Made by a program: the position numbers and the translations under genes. Shown here in pieces: positions 6,654 to 12,034 of a stretch of 12,034 nucleotides of DNA (its first letter is position 1; every line of letters begins with the position of its first letter). The notes beneath the pieces were generated by a model. That model saw only the letters and a program-made list of their open reading frames with translations, was not told the origin of the DNA and did no database searches. The stretch comes from Marinobacter sp. (lineage in GTDB: Bacteria; Pseudomonadota; Gammaproteobacteria; Pseudomonadales; Oleiphilaceae), in assembly GCA_017643965.1 (NCBI GenBank), contig JAEPMM010000058.1:1-12034 (forward strand), given 5' to 3'.

Positions 6654-7055
6654 ATGCAGACAATTCGCAAAAACCTGAGACATGTGTCGTTCTTTCTGGC
6701 CATCCTGATGGCCATGACCACGGTCTGGTCATCCGCCGCAACCGCCGATGTGATCGGAACCGGCGAGCTGCTGACGGAACAACGGGCCGACATTGACCGC
6801 GAATCGCTCCTCAACATGCTTGAGCAGCAAGAGGTCAAAGACAAACTGGCCGATATGGGCGTCAGCCAGGATGTGGTGGAAGAGCGTATCCAGAACCTGA
6901 CACCGGCCGAGCTGGCCGAATTCGAGCAACAGCTCGCCCAGGCTGAAGTCGGTGAAGGCGTGGTGGGCATTATCGTGCTCTTCCTGTTGGTGTTCATCAT
7001 CACGGACATGCTGTGTGCGACCAACATCTTCTCCTTCATCAACTGCATTCGCTGA
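6654..7055 (+). CDS. PA2779-family small membrane/exported protein
   Basis: This 133-residue protein has an N-terminal signal or signal-anchor (about residues 10-30, with ATA before Asp32 as a plausible cleavage site). A charged helical middle rich in Glu/Gln/Leu (about 38-97) includes the segment NLTPAELAEFEQQLAQ. A strongly hydrophobic helix (about 101-119) follows, with a short tail carrying Cys121 and Cys131. This is the layout of the PA2779 family, which in Pseudomonas lies beside the PA2778-type cysteine peptidase gene, exactly as here. The ATG has AGGAG (6643-6647) six nt upstream. It lies 32 bp after the carbonic-anhydrase-like gene and 30 bp before the peptidase gene. Molecular function is unknown; a partner or substrate role for the peptidase is inference. 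Confidence 0.8.
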   Translation: MQTIRKNLRHVSFFLAILMAMTTVWSSAATADVIGTGELLTEQRADIDRESLLNMLEQQEVKDKLADMGVSQDVVEERIQNLTPAELAEFEQQLAQAEVGEGVVGIIVLFLLVFIITDMLCATNIFSFINCIR

Positions 7056-7085
7056 GCCTGCCGCTATCCTGACCGACGGTATCCA

Positions 7086-8084
7086 GTGAACGCGCCACTC
7101 GCCTCAACCCTCGCCAGAACCGCCATCAGCCTTGTGCTGGTGGCGGTTCTGGCCGGATGCGCCAGCCGCCCCCAATGGCCGGAGCAACCCGCCGGCGACA
7201 GCCAGGCCAATCTTCAGCAACGATGGGTGCTCGACTCCGTACCCTTCTATCCCCAGGAAAAATATCAGTGCGGACCGGCCTCGCTGGCCATGATGCTGAA
7301 CACTCGCGGCTTCAATACCGACCCGGACGTTCTCAAAGAGCTGGTCTACCTGCCCGAACGTGAAGGCAGCCTGAGGGTCGAGCTGGTCGCGGGAGCCCGA
7401 AGCCATGGTGTATTGGTGTACGAGCTTGATGGCAGCCTGGCCACCCTGTTATCGGAAGTCGCCTCCGGTAACCCGGTGCTGGTGATGCAGAATCTGGGGC
7501 TGAGCTGGTGGCCGCAGTGGCATTTTGCGGTGGTGATCGGCTTTGACCGGGACGAGCGCAACATCATCCTGCACACCGATACCCGGGAACAACACGCCGA
7601 AAGCCTGGAGGTGTTCACTGCCACCTGGAACCGTGCCGACAACTGGGCATCCGTGATGATGACACCGGACCAGTTGCCGGCAACCGCAGAGCCGATTGCC
7701 TACCTGATGGCGGCCAACGACCTGGAAACCACCGGGCGCACGATGGCTGCAATGACCGCCTACCAGACCGCCGAGGCTGAGTGGCCCGAGCAGCCCGCCG
7801 CCATTATGGGCCAGGGCAACATTGCCTACGCCCGCTCGGACTGGCGCCAGGCCATGGGGCATTTTCTGCGCATGACGGAAGGTTTCCCCACACTCGCACC
7901 CGGCTGGCACAATCTATCCCAGGCCCTCGGCAAGGCCGGCTGCCCCAGCCAGGCCGACCAGGCGGCCGATTGTGCCGCACAGCTGGCCCCGGACCGATTT
8001 CAGCCCGCCGCCGGCGACAACGCGGCCACATCGAGCGCCGGCAACACCCAATGCCCGGTCATCCTGTGCCCGGCCTCTCCCTGA
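7086..8084 (+). CDS. PA2778-family C39-like cysteine peptidase lipoprotein with TPR-like repeats
   Basis: The 332-residue product starts with a lipoprotein signal: a hydrophobic stretch ends in VLAGC, making Cys25 the probable lipidated residue. A C39-like papain-fold domain follows: VPFYPQEKYQCGPASLAM gives Gln61 and nucleophile Cys62, and WHFAVVIGFD gives His146. Asp165 in HTDT is a possible third residue. From about residue 200 two TPR-like helical pairs follow (YLMAANDLETTG..., IAYARSDWRQAMGHF), then a low-complexity tail. C39 domains cut at double-glycine-like sites in transported peptides, but this family is free-standing and its substrate is not known. GTG 7086 is the only sensible start, since the next Met is past the signal and active site; no strong ribosome site precedes it. 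It is last in the run of + strand genes, 4 bp from the convergent methyltransferase stop. Confidence 0.85.
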   Translation: MNAPLASTLARTAISLVLVAVLAGCASRPQWPEQPAGDSQANLQQRWVLDSVPFYPQEKYQCGPASLAMMLNTRGFNTDPDVLKELVYLPEREGSLRVELVAGARSHGVLVYELDGSLATLLSEVASGNPVLVMQNLGLSWWPQWHFAVVIGFDRDERNIILHTDTREQHAESLEVFTATWNRADNWASVMMTPDQLPATAEPIAYLMAANDLETTGRTMAAMTAYQTAEAEWPEQPAAIMGQGNIAYARSDWRQAMGHFLRMTEGFPTLAPGWHNLSQALGKAGCPSQADQAADCAAQLAPDRFQPAAGDNAATSSAGNTQCPVILCPASP

Positions 8085-8088
8085 GTGG

Positions 8089-8733
8089 TCAGGCTTTGCG
8101 GAACAGGGCAACATCCTTCGCCGGCAACTCAAGGTGCCACCCATGCACCTGCGCCAGCCATGCCAGAGTCGCCTCCCGGTAAAACACCACGTGGGTGGGG
8201 TCCCGGCGATAGTGCCAGTTGGCAAACTGCCGGTCATCGGTCTGGAAACAGGTCATCACGGCCAGCCAACCACCGGGCCTCACCAGCGAATCCAGTTGGC
8301 GAAACACCTTCGCCGGCTGATGCAGGTGCTCCACCACTTCGGTGCAGGTCACGAAATCGTAGGTGTGGTTCAGCGCCGACGCATCAGCATGGAAGAACGG
8401 GTCGTAGAGGCTCATCTTCATCCCGGCCTGTTCGAGCATCACCGCCAGCGCCGGGCCGGGGCCACAGCCAAAATCCAGCCCCTGCGCGCCCGCCTCAAGA
8501 CGCTCCAGCAGCGGAGTGGTCAGTTTTGACAGGAAGCGGCGGTAACCCGGATCGTGCGGATCGTTGTCATGCAGGTCGTACACGTCACGTTCCTGATGCG
8601 CCGTGAGCCAGTGGGCCGGGTCCATCACCGTGGCTTCACACTGCGGGCAGCGATGATACGCCGTGCCTTGCACCTGCTGAAAAGGCTTCAGAAGGCCGGT
8701 TTCACACACCGGGCAGGTTTGCGGTTTGATCAA
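8089..8733 (-). CDS. zinc-ribbon class I SAM-dependent methyltransferase
   Basis: Starting at TTG 8733, the protein has 214 residues. An N-terminal zinc ribbon (CPVC at 7-10, CPQC at 29-32) precedes a Rossmann methyltransferase domain. Motif I is LDFGCGPGPAL (86-96), the acidic residue after strand two is Asp111 in SLYDPFF, motif II is DFVTCTEVVEHLHQP (126-140) and the post-motif is RPGGWLAVMT (152-161). Similar small proteins are annotated only as class I SAM-dependent or methyltransferase-domain proteins; the acceptor is unknown. TTG 8733 has AGGAG with a 5-nt spacer. ATG 8781 would give 230 residues but lacks a ribosome site. The reading frame stays open far upstream only because it runs antisense to the AraC gene. 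It is divergent from that regulator with 126 bp between starts. Confidence 0.85.
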   Translation of the reverse strand: MIKPQTCPVCETGLLKPFQQVQGTAYHRCPQCEATVMDPAHWLTAHQERDVYDLHDNDPHDPGYRRFLSKLTTPLLERLEAGAQGLDFGCGPGPALAVMLEQAGMKMSLYDPFFHADASALNHTYDFVTCTEVVEHLHQPAKVFRQLDSLVRPGGWLAVMTCFQTDDRQFANWHYRRDPTHVVFYREATLAWLAQVHGWHLELPAKDVALFRKA

Positions 8734-8746
8734 AGACGCTCCTGAT
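8733..8746 (-). promoter_or_regulatory. ribosome binding site fixing a TTG start for the methyltransferase
   Basis: On the minus strand the sequence reads CAGGAG, five bases, then TTG. This is a near-consensus Shine-Dalgarno sequence at ideal distance from a rare start codon, and the upstream ATG has none. Confidence 0.55.
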
Positions 8747-8812
8747 AATCTGAACAAAGTTTCATTGTCATATCCGGCCATGACCCGGAAACCGTGATCA
8801 GTCCGAGAATCC

Positions 8813-8825
8813 GGTGCCCGGCACC
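8813..8825. repeat. perfect palindrome GGTGCC-C-GGCACC
   Basis: Six-base inverted arms with a one-base centre lie in the intergenic region between the methyltransferase and AraC genes, ending 4 bp before the TATACT box. The position fits an operator, for instance for autoregulation of the AraC-family gene, or a short hairpin. Function is inferred from position only. Confidence 0.4.
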
Positions 8826-8829
8826 TTCC

Positions 8830-8835
8830 TATACT
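8830..8835 (+). promoter_or_regulatory. possible -10 box (TATACT) of the AraC-family gene
   Basis: TATACT lies 24 bp before the ATG of the regulator gene and matches the -10 consensus at five of six bases. No -35 hexamer is visible at 16-18 bp; the GGTGCCCGGCACC palindrome occupies the spacer. Confidence 0.35.
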
Positions 8836-8859
8836 GGCCCTTTTTTCAGGGACAGATCC

Positions 8860-9873
8860 ATGGAAACTTCCAGTCCGATTGCGCTTGAAGTACCCATCAT
8901 TTCTGCACGCTACGCGCGCCGTTTTGTCCGCTTCCTCGAGGGCAAGGGCGTCAAGCGTCAGGCGATCCTGCAGGACACCGGTGTGACCGCAGAACAGCTC
9001 GACAATCCCGATGCCAGCCTTTCCATGAAGGCGGTGACAGAGCTGCTGAGCAAAGCCGAGTGGCTGATGGGCGACGAACGCGCGCCCTTCCAGTTTGGTC
9101 AGCAGCTGGACCTGCCCGCCCATGGCCTGTTGGGCTTTGCGGTTCTGGGCCAGGAAAACCCGCGCCGCCTGATTGCCATGATTGTACAGTACCTGCGGGT
9201 GGGATTGCCGCTGATGGACATGGAGCTCAGCTCCACCGGTTCCACCTTCCGTATCCGCCTGATCGACACCTGGGGGTTGGGGGAACTGCGCCCCTGCCTG
9301 ACCAAGATCTACATGGGCAGCATCCAGCGGATTTCCGCCCAGGTATGCAGCCACTTCAGCATTCATTTCGACTTTCCATCGCAAAGCGGCCCCGAGCAGT
9401 GGAACCTGCTGGCAAGCGACTGCGACTTCCGCTTCAACGCGCCATTCAGTGAAGTCACCATGCCATTGTCCGGATACCCGGCGCGCGGTGACGATGCCGG
9501 CCTGGAGTTCCTGCTGGCACGCAGCCGCTTTCCCGAGCCTCAGCCGGACGCGACACTGGATGAAACCGTGGTGCAGGTCCGCGAGATGATCATGAGCCAG
9601 CCCGGGCGCCCCTGCACCACCGAGAACATCGCCCGCCGCCTCGGCATCAGCCCGCGCTCCCTGCGGCAACATCTGGCTGCCGCTGGTACCTCCTTCCGGC
9701 AGCTGCGAAATGACATCCGCGAACATTTCGCAACGCTGTACCTCTCCGACACCAGCGTGCCGCTGGAATCCATCGGGGAGAAACTGGGGTTCAGCGATCA
9801 GGCCAGCTTTACCAAGGCCTATCGGGCCTGGACCGGCAAAACTCCAGGCGACGTTCGCCGTCATCGCCGGTAG
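8860..9873 (+). CDS. AraC-family transcriptional regulator
   Basis: The 337-residue protein has the two-part build of the AraC subgroup with an arabinose-binding-like N-terminal domain (about residues 20-205), a ligand-sensing region of unknown specificity, and a C-terminal DNA-binding domain (about 235-335). The double helix-turn-helix is clear: TTENIARRLGISPRSLRQHL (253-272) as the first, and ESIGEKLGFSDQASFTKAYRAWTG (about 303-326) as the second, ending in the typical TP-G tail. Length matches the group's usual 330-340. ATG 8860 is chosen because AGGGA (8848-8852) lies 7 nt upstream; an upstream ATG at 8794 would extend over the palindrome and -10 box. It is divergent from the methyltransferase gene, the usual layout for a regulator acting on its neighbour, although the real targets are not visible. 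No terminator is apparent after the stop. Confidence 0.92.
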   Translation: METSSPIALEVPIISARYARRFVRFLEGKGVKRQAILQDTGVTAEQLDNPDASLSMKAVTELLSKAEWLMGDERAPFQFGQQLDLPAHGLLGFAVLGQENPRRLIAMIVQYLRVGLPLMDMELSSTGSTFRIRLIDTWGLGELRPCLTKIYMGSIQRISAQVCSHFSIHFDFPSQSGPEQWNLLASDCDFRFNAPFSEVTMPLSGYPARGDDAGLEFLLARSRFPEPQPDATLDETVVQVREMIMSQPGRPCTTENIARRLGISPRSLRQHLAAAGTSFRQLRNDIREHFATLYLSDTSVPLESIGEKLGFSDQASFTKAYRAWTGKTPGDVRRHRR

Positions 9874-9922
9874 CCGGGGCCCATCATCACCGCCATGGCC
9901 GCAGCGATTTGAAGGCCGTCAC

Positions 9923-9935
9923 GAATTCAGAATTC
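9923..9935. repeat. GAATTC-A-GAATTC doublet
   Basis: Two palindromic GAATTC hexamers are separated by one base, making a 13-bp site that is both a direct and an inverted repeat. It abuts TTTACA (9936-9941). An operator function is possible but unsupported beyond its position. Confidence 0.3.
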
Positions 9936-10020
9936 TTTACACCCGCTTTCCGCTTTGGACAAAAACCTCGCCGTTGCCAGCAATGACCCGGCCGTCCCCT
10001 TCCCGGCCAAATAGAGTCCA

Positions 10021-10044
10021 CCCGCACGGCTCATGCCGCGTGGG
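10021..10044 (+). repeat. leader hairpin, 10-bp imperfect stem with TCAT loop
   Basis: CCCGCACGGC pairs with GCCGCGTGGG around a four-base TCAT loop, with one A-C mismatch and one G-U pair. No T-run follows, so it is not an intrinsic terminator. It lies about 95 bp before the start codon and is probably a structured part of the 5' leader, perhaps affecting mRNA stability. Confidence 0.4.
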
Positions 10045-10126
10045 CACGGGACCCATTGCAAGACCGATACAGCAGTCCTCATCGGTGGTGTCTGCAACCC
10101 ACAACAACAACGACTGAAGCCATACA

Positions 10127-10131
10127 GAGGA
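10127..10131 (+). promoter_or_regulatory. ribosome binding site of the choice-of-anchor-D gene
   Basis: GAGGA lies 7 nt before ATG 10139, which begins a clear signal peptide. Confidence 0.65.
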
Positions 10132-10138
10132 CGAACTC

Positions 10139-11950
10139 ATGAAACTCAGGAAGCTTGATACAACGGCCCGCAAGCTCGGCCCGGCCATCGCCGCAGCTGC
10201 GCTGATGGCGGGCGGTGGCCAGGCCATGGCCGCCCCCGTCTCCCTCGAACTGGAATTCACCTGCCCCTTTCCGCTGATCGGCAACCAGCCGATCCGCGCT
10301 GAAATCAGCGCCGACATCCCGAGCCAGCAGACGGTGGGCGATCCGACGCCGGAATTCACCGTCCAGGCACTGACGGTGGTCAACGAGGATTCCCGCACCG
10401 GACTCAAGCTGGTCGGATCAGAGACCATTGAGGGCACTGCCACCAACCAGACGCTGGTGGTCACCCCCAGCCGGGAGATCGATCTGACGGTGCCCCTGAC
10501 CATTCCCCCTTCACCGATTCCCTCAGTACCGGGTGAATTCACCGTGCCTGCGGAGGGCGTATCGCCATCCATCACGTTCAACAGCGACGACGCGGGTGAA
10601 GCACTCATTACCGTGGGCGGGCTGCAACTGGACATGACCGCCCGCACCGCAAATGGCGACATTGCCCCGGCCCCGATCGGCCAGTTCACGTCTGACTGCA
10701 CCCAGAATCCGGGTCAGGACAACGTGCTGCAGGCCATCCAGGTGGTTGAGGACGAGGTCGAAACGCCACGCATCAGCGTGAATCGGGAAGAGATCGACTT
10801 TGGCAATGTGCAGGCCGGGCTCACCGAGGAGCAGACGGTTTCCATTGCCAACACCGGTAACGCAGCCCTTGGCATCAACAACCTTTCGCTCGCGGGCACC
10901 GACAGCAGCGCCTTCCTGCAGACCAGCAGCTGCACCACCGTCGCCCCCGGGGCAAGCTGTGATGTGACAGTGACCTACGTGCCCAGTGGTGAAGGTTCGC
11001 AGAGTGCCACCCTGAACATCGAATCCAGCGACGCCGACACCCCACTGGTGGAAGTGAGTCTCAGCGGCAACAGCGTGCTGGCACCGGTGCCTGAGATCTC
11101 GGTGACTCCGGAGGCTCTGGATCTGGGCACGGTACTGATCGGTGAGACCGTTTCCGGGCAGATCGACATCGCCAACGTCGGCACCGAATCCCTCACCATC
11201 ACCGGCATCAACCTGAGCGATGACGAGCTCAGCGAGTTCCAGCAAACCAACGATTGCACCACGGTGGCGCCGGATCAGAGCTGTGCGGTATCCGTGAACT
11301 TTACGGCAGCGGCCGAAGGTAGCCGCAGTGCGGTTCTGACCATCCTCTCGGACGACCCGGATCAGCCCGAGATCACCGTCAACCTCAACGGTCGTGGTGA
11401 CAGTGGCGCCAGCGACGTGCTGGAGCTGTTGCTGGCGCTTGAAGGCTCCACCTTCATCCGGTCCTCGGACAGCACGCTGCCGCTGAACGGCAGCATCGCC
11501 ACCGTGCTGGAGCTGTCGAGCGGCACGTTCGAAGCGGACCTGGAGCTGGAGCCAACCAGCGGGCAGTTCCAGATCAAGCTGTTGTTCAGCCGCCTGAAAG
11601 CCAATGCCAACGTGGAGTTCGAGCAGGCTGAAACCACCACCGGCACCCTGATCAATGGCAGCCTGACGGCCAACTCCCGGCTGTATGTGAAGGTGCCGAA
11701 GGTGGAGCTGAAGCTGTTCGGCTTGCCCATTCGCGTGGGTGGCGGTGCCGACTGCCGCACCATCGAACCGGTCAACATCCAGCTTGCGTCGCCGGAAGGC
11801 AGCAATTTTTCGCCGGCAACCGGCGGGGATGTCAGCGGAGAATACGACCTGCCGCCGCTGGAGAAGTGTGGGCTGCTGACCGACGTTCTCAACCAGTTCC
11901 TGACCGGCTCCGGCAACACCATTGACCTGTCACTGACCCCGGAGCAGTAG
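10139..11950 (+). CDS. secreted choice-of-anchor D (ASH/Ig-like) protein with DUF6801-like N-terminus
   Basis: This 603-residue protein begins with a Sec signal (basic start, hydrophobic 13-30, AMAA cleavage region near 31). Residues about 35-190 resemble DUF6801 (LEFTCPFPLIGNQPIRAEI), bracketed by Cys42 and Cys187. Two tandem immunoglobulin-like ASH repeats follow at about 211-311 and 319-419. Each carries the pattern ISVxxEExDFGxVxxG, IANxGxxxLxIxxxxL, CTTVAPxxSCxVxVxF and a Gly-bounded end. A final beta-rich domain (about 425-600) has TLPLNGSIATVLELSSG and a Cys539/Cys577 pair. All eight cysteines fall into four pairs within domains, consistent with disulfides in an oxidising compartment. 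There is no LPXTG, PEP-CTERM or C-terminal membrane helix, so it should be periplasmic or released. Function is unknown; binding or structural roles are likely for such proteins. The DUF6801 assignment is from memory of the motif. Confidence 0.8.
   Translation: MKLRKLDTTARKLGPAIAAAALMAGGGQAMAAPVSLELEFTCPFPLIGNQPIRAEISADIPSQQTVGDPTPEFTVQALTVVNEDSRTGLKLVGSETIEGTATNQTLVVTPSREIDLTVPLTIPPSPIPSVPGEFTVPAEGVSPSITFNSDDAGEALITVGGLQLDMTARTANGDIAPAPIGQFTSDCTQNPGQDNVLQAIQVVEDEVETPRISVNREEIDFGNVQAGLTEEQTVSIANTGNAALGINNLSLAGTDSSAFLQTSSCTTVAPGASCDVTVTYVPSGEGSQSATLNIESSDADTPLVEVSLSGNSVLAPVPEISVTPEALDLGTVLIGETVSGQIDIANVGTESLTITGINLSDDELSEFQQTNDCTTVAPDQSCAVSVNFTAAAEGSRSAVLTILSDDPDQPEITVNLNGRGDSGASDVLELLLALEGSTFIRSSDSTLPLNGSIATVLELSSGTFEADLELEPTSGQFQIKLLFSRLKANANVEFEQAETTTGTLINGSLTANSRLYVKVPKVELKLFGLPIRVGGGADCRTIEPVNIQLASPEGSNFSPATGGDVSGEYDLPPLEKCGLLTDVLNQFLTGSGNTIDLSLTPEQ
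10766..11395 (+). repeat. two tandem ASH/Ig-like domain repeats within the CDS
   Basis: The two copies (about 10766-11071 and 11093-11395) each encode about 101 residues and share the CTTVAP...SC core and the FGNVQAG / LGTVLIG turn. They are diverged at protein level, so this is an old domain duplication rather than a recent DNA repeat. Confidence 0.75.
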
Positions 11951-11957
11951 GAAAAAC

Positions 11958-12007
11958 GGAGAAACGGTACGTCTCCCGGCCTGCAGGACGCTGTGATCCG
12001 GCAGGCC
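11958..12007. repeat. two adjacent inverted repeats after the last stop codon
   Basis: The first is GGAG-AA-ACG, loop GTA, CGT-CTCC (11958-11976). The second is GGCCTGC (11978-11984) with GCAGGCC (12001-12007) across a 16-base loop. Neither is followed by a T-run on the + strand, so intrinsic termination is not supported. They may stabilise the mRNA 3' end or form part of the next gene's leader. Confidence 0.4.
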
Positions 12008-12020
12008 ACATCAAAAAAAC

Positions 12021-12034
12021 AGAAAAGGAAGACA
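12021..12034 (+). promoter_or_regulatory. possible ribosome binding site of a gene beyond the window
   Basis: The last bases read AGAAAAGGAAGACA. AAGGAAG is a good Shine-Dalgarno match, so a start codon is likely a few bases past the right edge and the downstream gene would be close enough to share the transcript of the choice-of-anchor-D gene. Confidence 0.4.

Larger units (their letters stand above)
9874..10138. other. intergenic leader upstream of the secreted choice-of-anchor-D gene
   Basis: This 265-bp gap has no credible gene. It contains a GAATTC doublet, a TTTACA hexamer (9936-9941) that would suit a -35 box but has no matching -10 at 16-18 bp, and a GC-rich hairpin at 10021-10044. 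The length and structure suggest a long 5' untranslated leader. I see no T-run terminator for the AraC gene. Confidence 0.5.

Noticed and set aside
8734..9864. Long minus-strand reading frame continuous with the methyltransferase, running opposite the AraC gene
   Set aside because: Its upstream part is antisense to a clear AraC regulator, has no family motifs and no ribosome site. It stays open because of GC-rich third positions. The real protein starts at TTG 8733.
10523..11245. 240-codon minus-strand frame inside the choice-of-anchor-D gene
   Set aside because: It is antisense to well-conserved Ig-like repeats; no domain, no start signal.
11978..12007. GGCCTGC/GCAGGCC hairpin as an intrinsic terminator
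   Set aside because: The loop is 16 bases and the following run is A, not T, on the transcribed + strand.
1..12034. CRISPR array, IS element, prophage, tRNA or rRNA
   Set aside because: I saw no regularly spaced repeats, transposase motifs, terminal inverted repeats, phage genes, cloverleaf or rRNA-like sequence.

Overview
The window is high-GC, densely packed chromosomal DNA from what looks like a free-living gammaproteobacterium. The protein flavour (PA2778/PA2779-type pair, AraC regulator with an arabinose-binding-like N-terminus, FHA/PP2C/Ser-Thr kinase set) suggests Marinobacter or a close relative, but no rRNA or core marker gene is present to prove it. I see no insertion sequence, phage gene, CRISPR array, tRNA or rRNA.

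Layout. (1) 1-287: a non-coding leader, then a class I glutamine amidotransferase on the + strand (288-1028). (2) 1032-3865, minus strand: a three-gene phosphosignalling operon transcribed right to left, with a membrane Ser/Thr protein kinase, a PP2C phosphatase (1-nt overlap with the kinase) and a small FHA-domain protein. It ends 3 bp from the amidotransferase stop (convergent). (3) 3866-4031: a divergent control region with a 10-bp-phased direct repeat, a TATAGT box and a perfect palindrome. (4) 4032-8084, + strand: four tightly spaced genes that are probably co-transcribed. They encode a membrane-anchored phospholipase D-like protein, a carboxysomal-type (CsoSCA-like) carbonic anhydrase homologue outside any visible carboxysome locus, a small PA2779-family membrane protein and a PA2778-family C39-like lipoprotein peptidase with TPR-like repeats. 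(5) 8089-8733, minus strand: a zinc-ribbon SAM methyltransferase, convergent with the peptidase (4 bp apart) and divergent from an AraC-family regulator (8860-9873), with a palindrome plus -10 box between them. (6) 9874-10138: a 265-bp leader with an EcoRI-site doublet and a hairpin. (7) 10139-11950: a secreted protein with a DUF6801-like N-terminus, two choice-of-anchor-D (ASH/Ig-like) repeats and a conserved C-terminal beta domain. The window ends with a Shine-Dalgarno-like stretch, so another gene probably starts just beyond.

How the parts may work together. The kinase, phosphatase and FHA protein form a complete write/erase/read set for threonine phosphorylation, and the kinase linker carries a Thr-rich segment that could be the FHA docking site. 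In the PLD-to-peptidase run, three of the four products are predicted to be membrane-attached or exported. The cysteine peptidase and the small PA2779-type protein are the natural candidate enzyme-substrate or partner pair. The carbonic anhydrase homologue keeps the Cys-Asp-Arg and His...Cys residues and shows a clear degenerate internal duplication. These functional links are inference from gene order and motifs.
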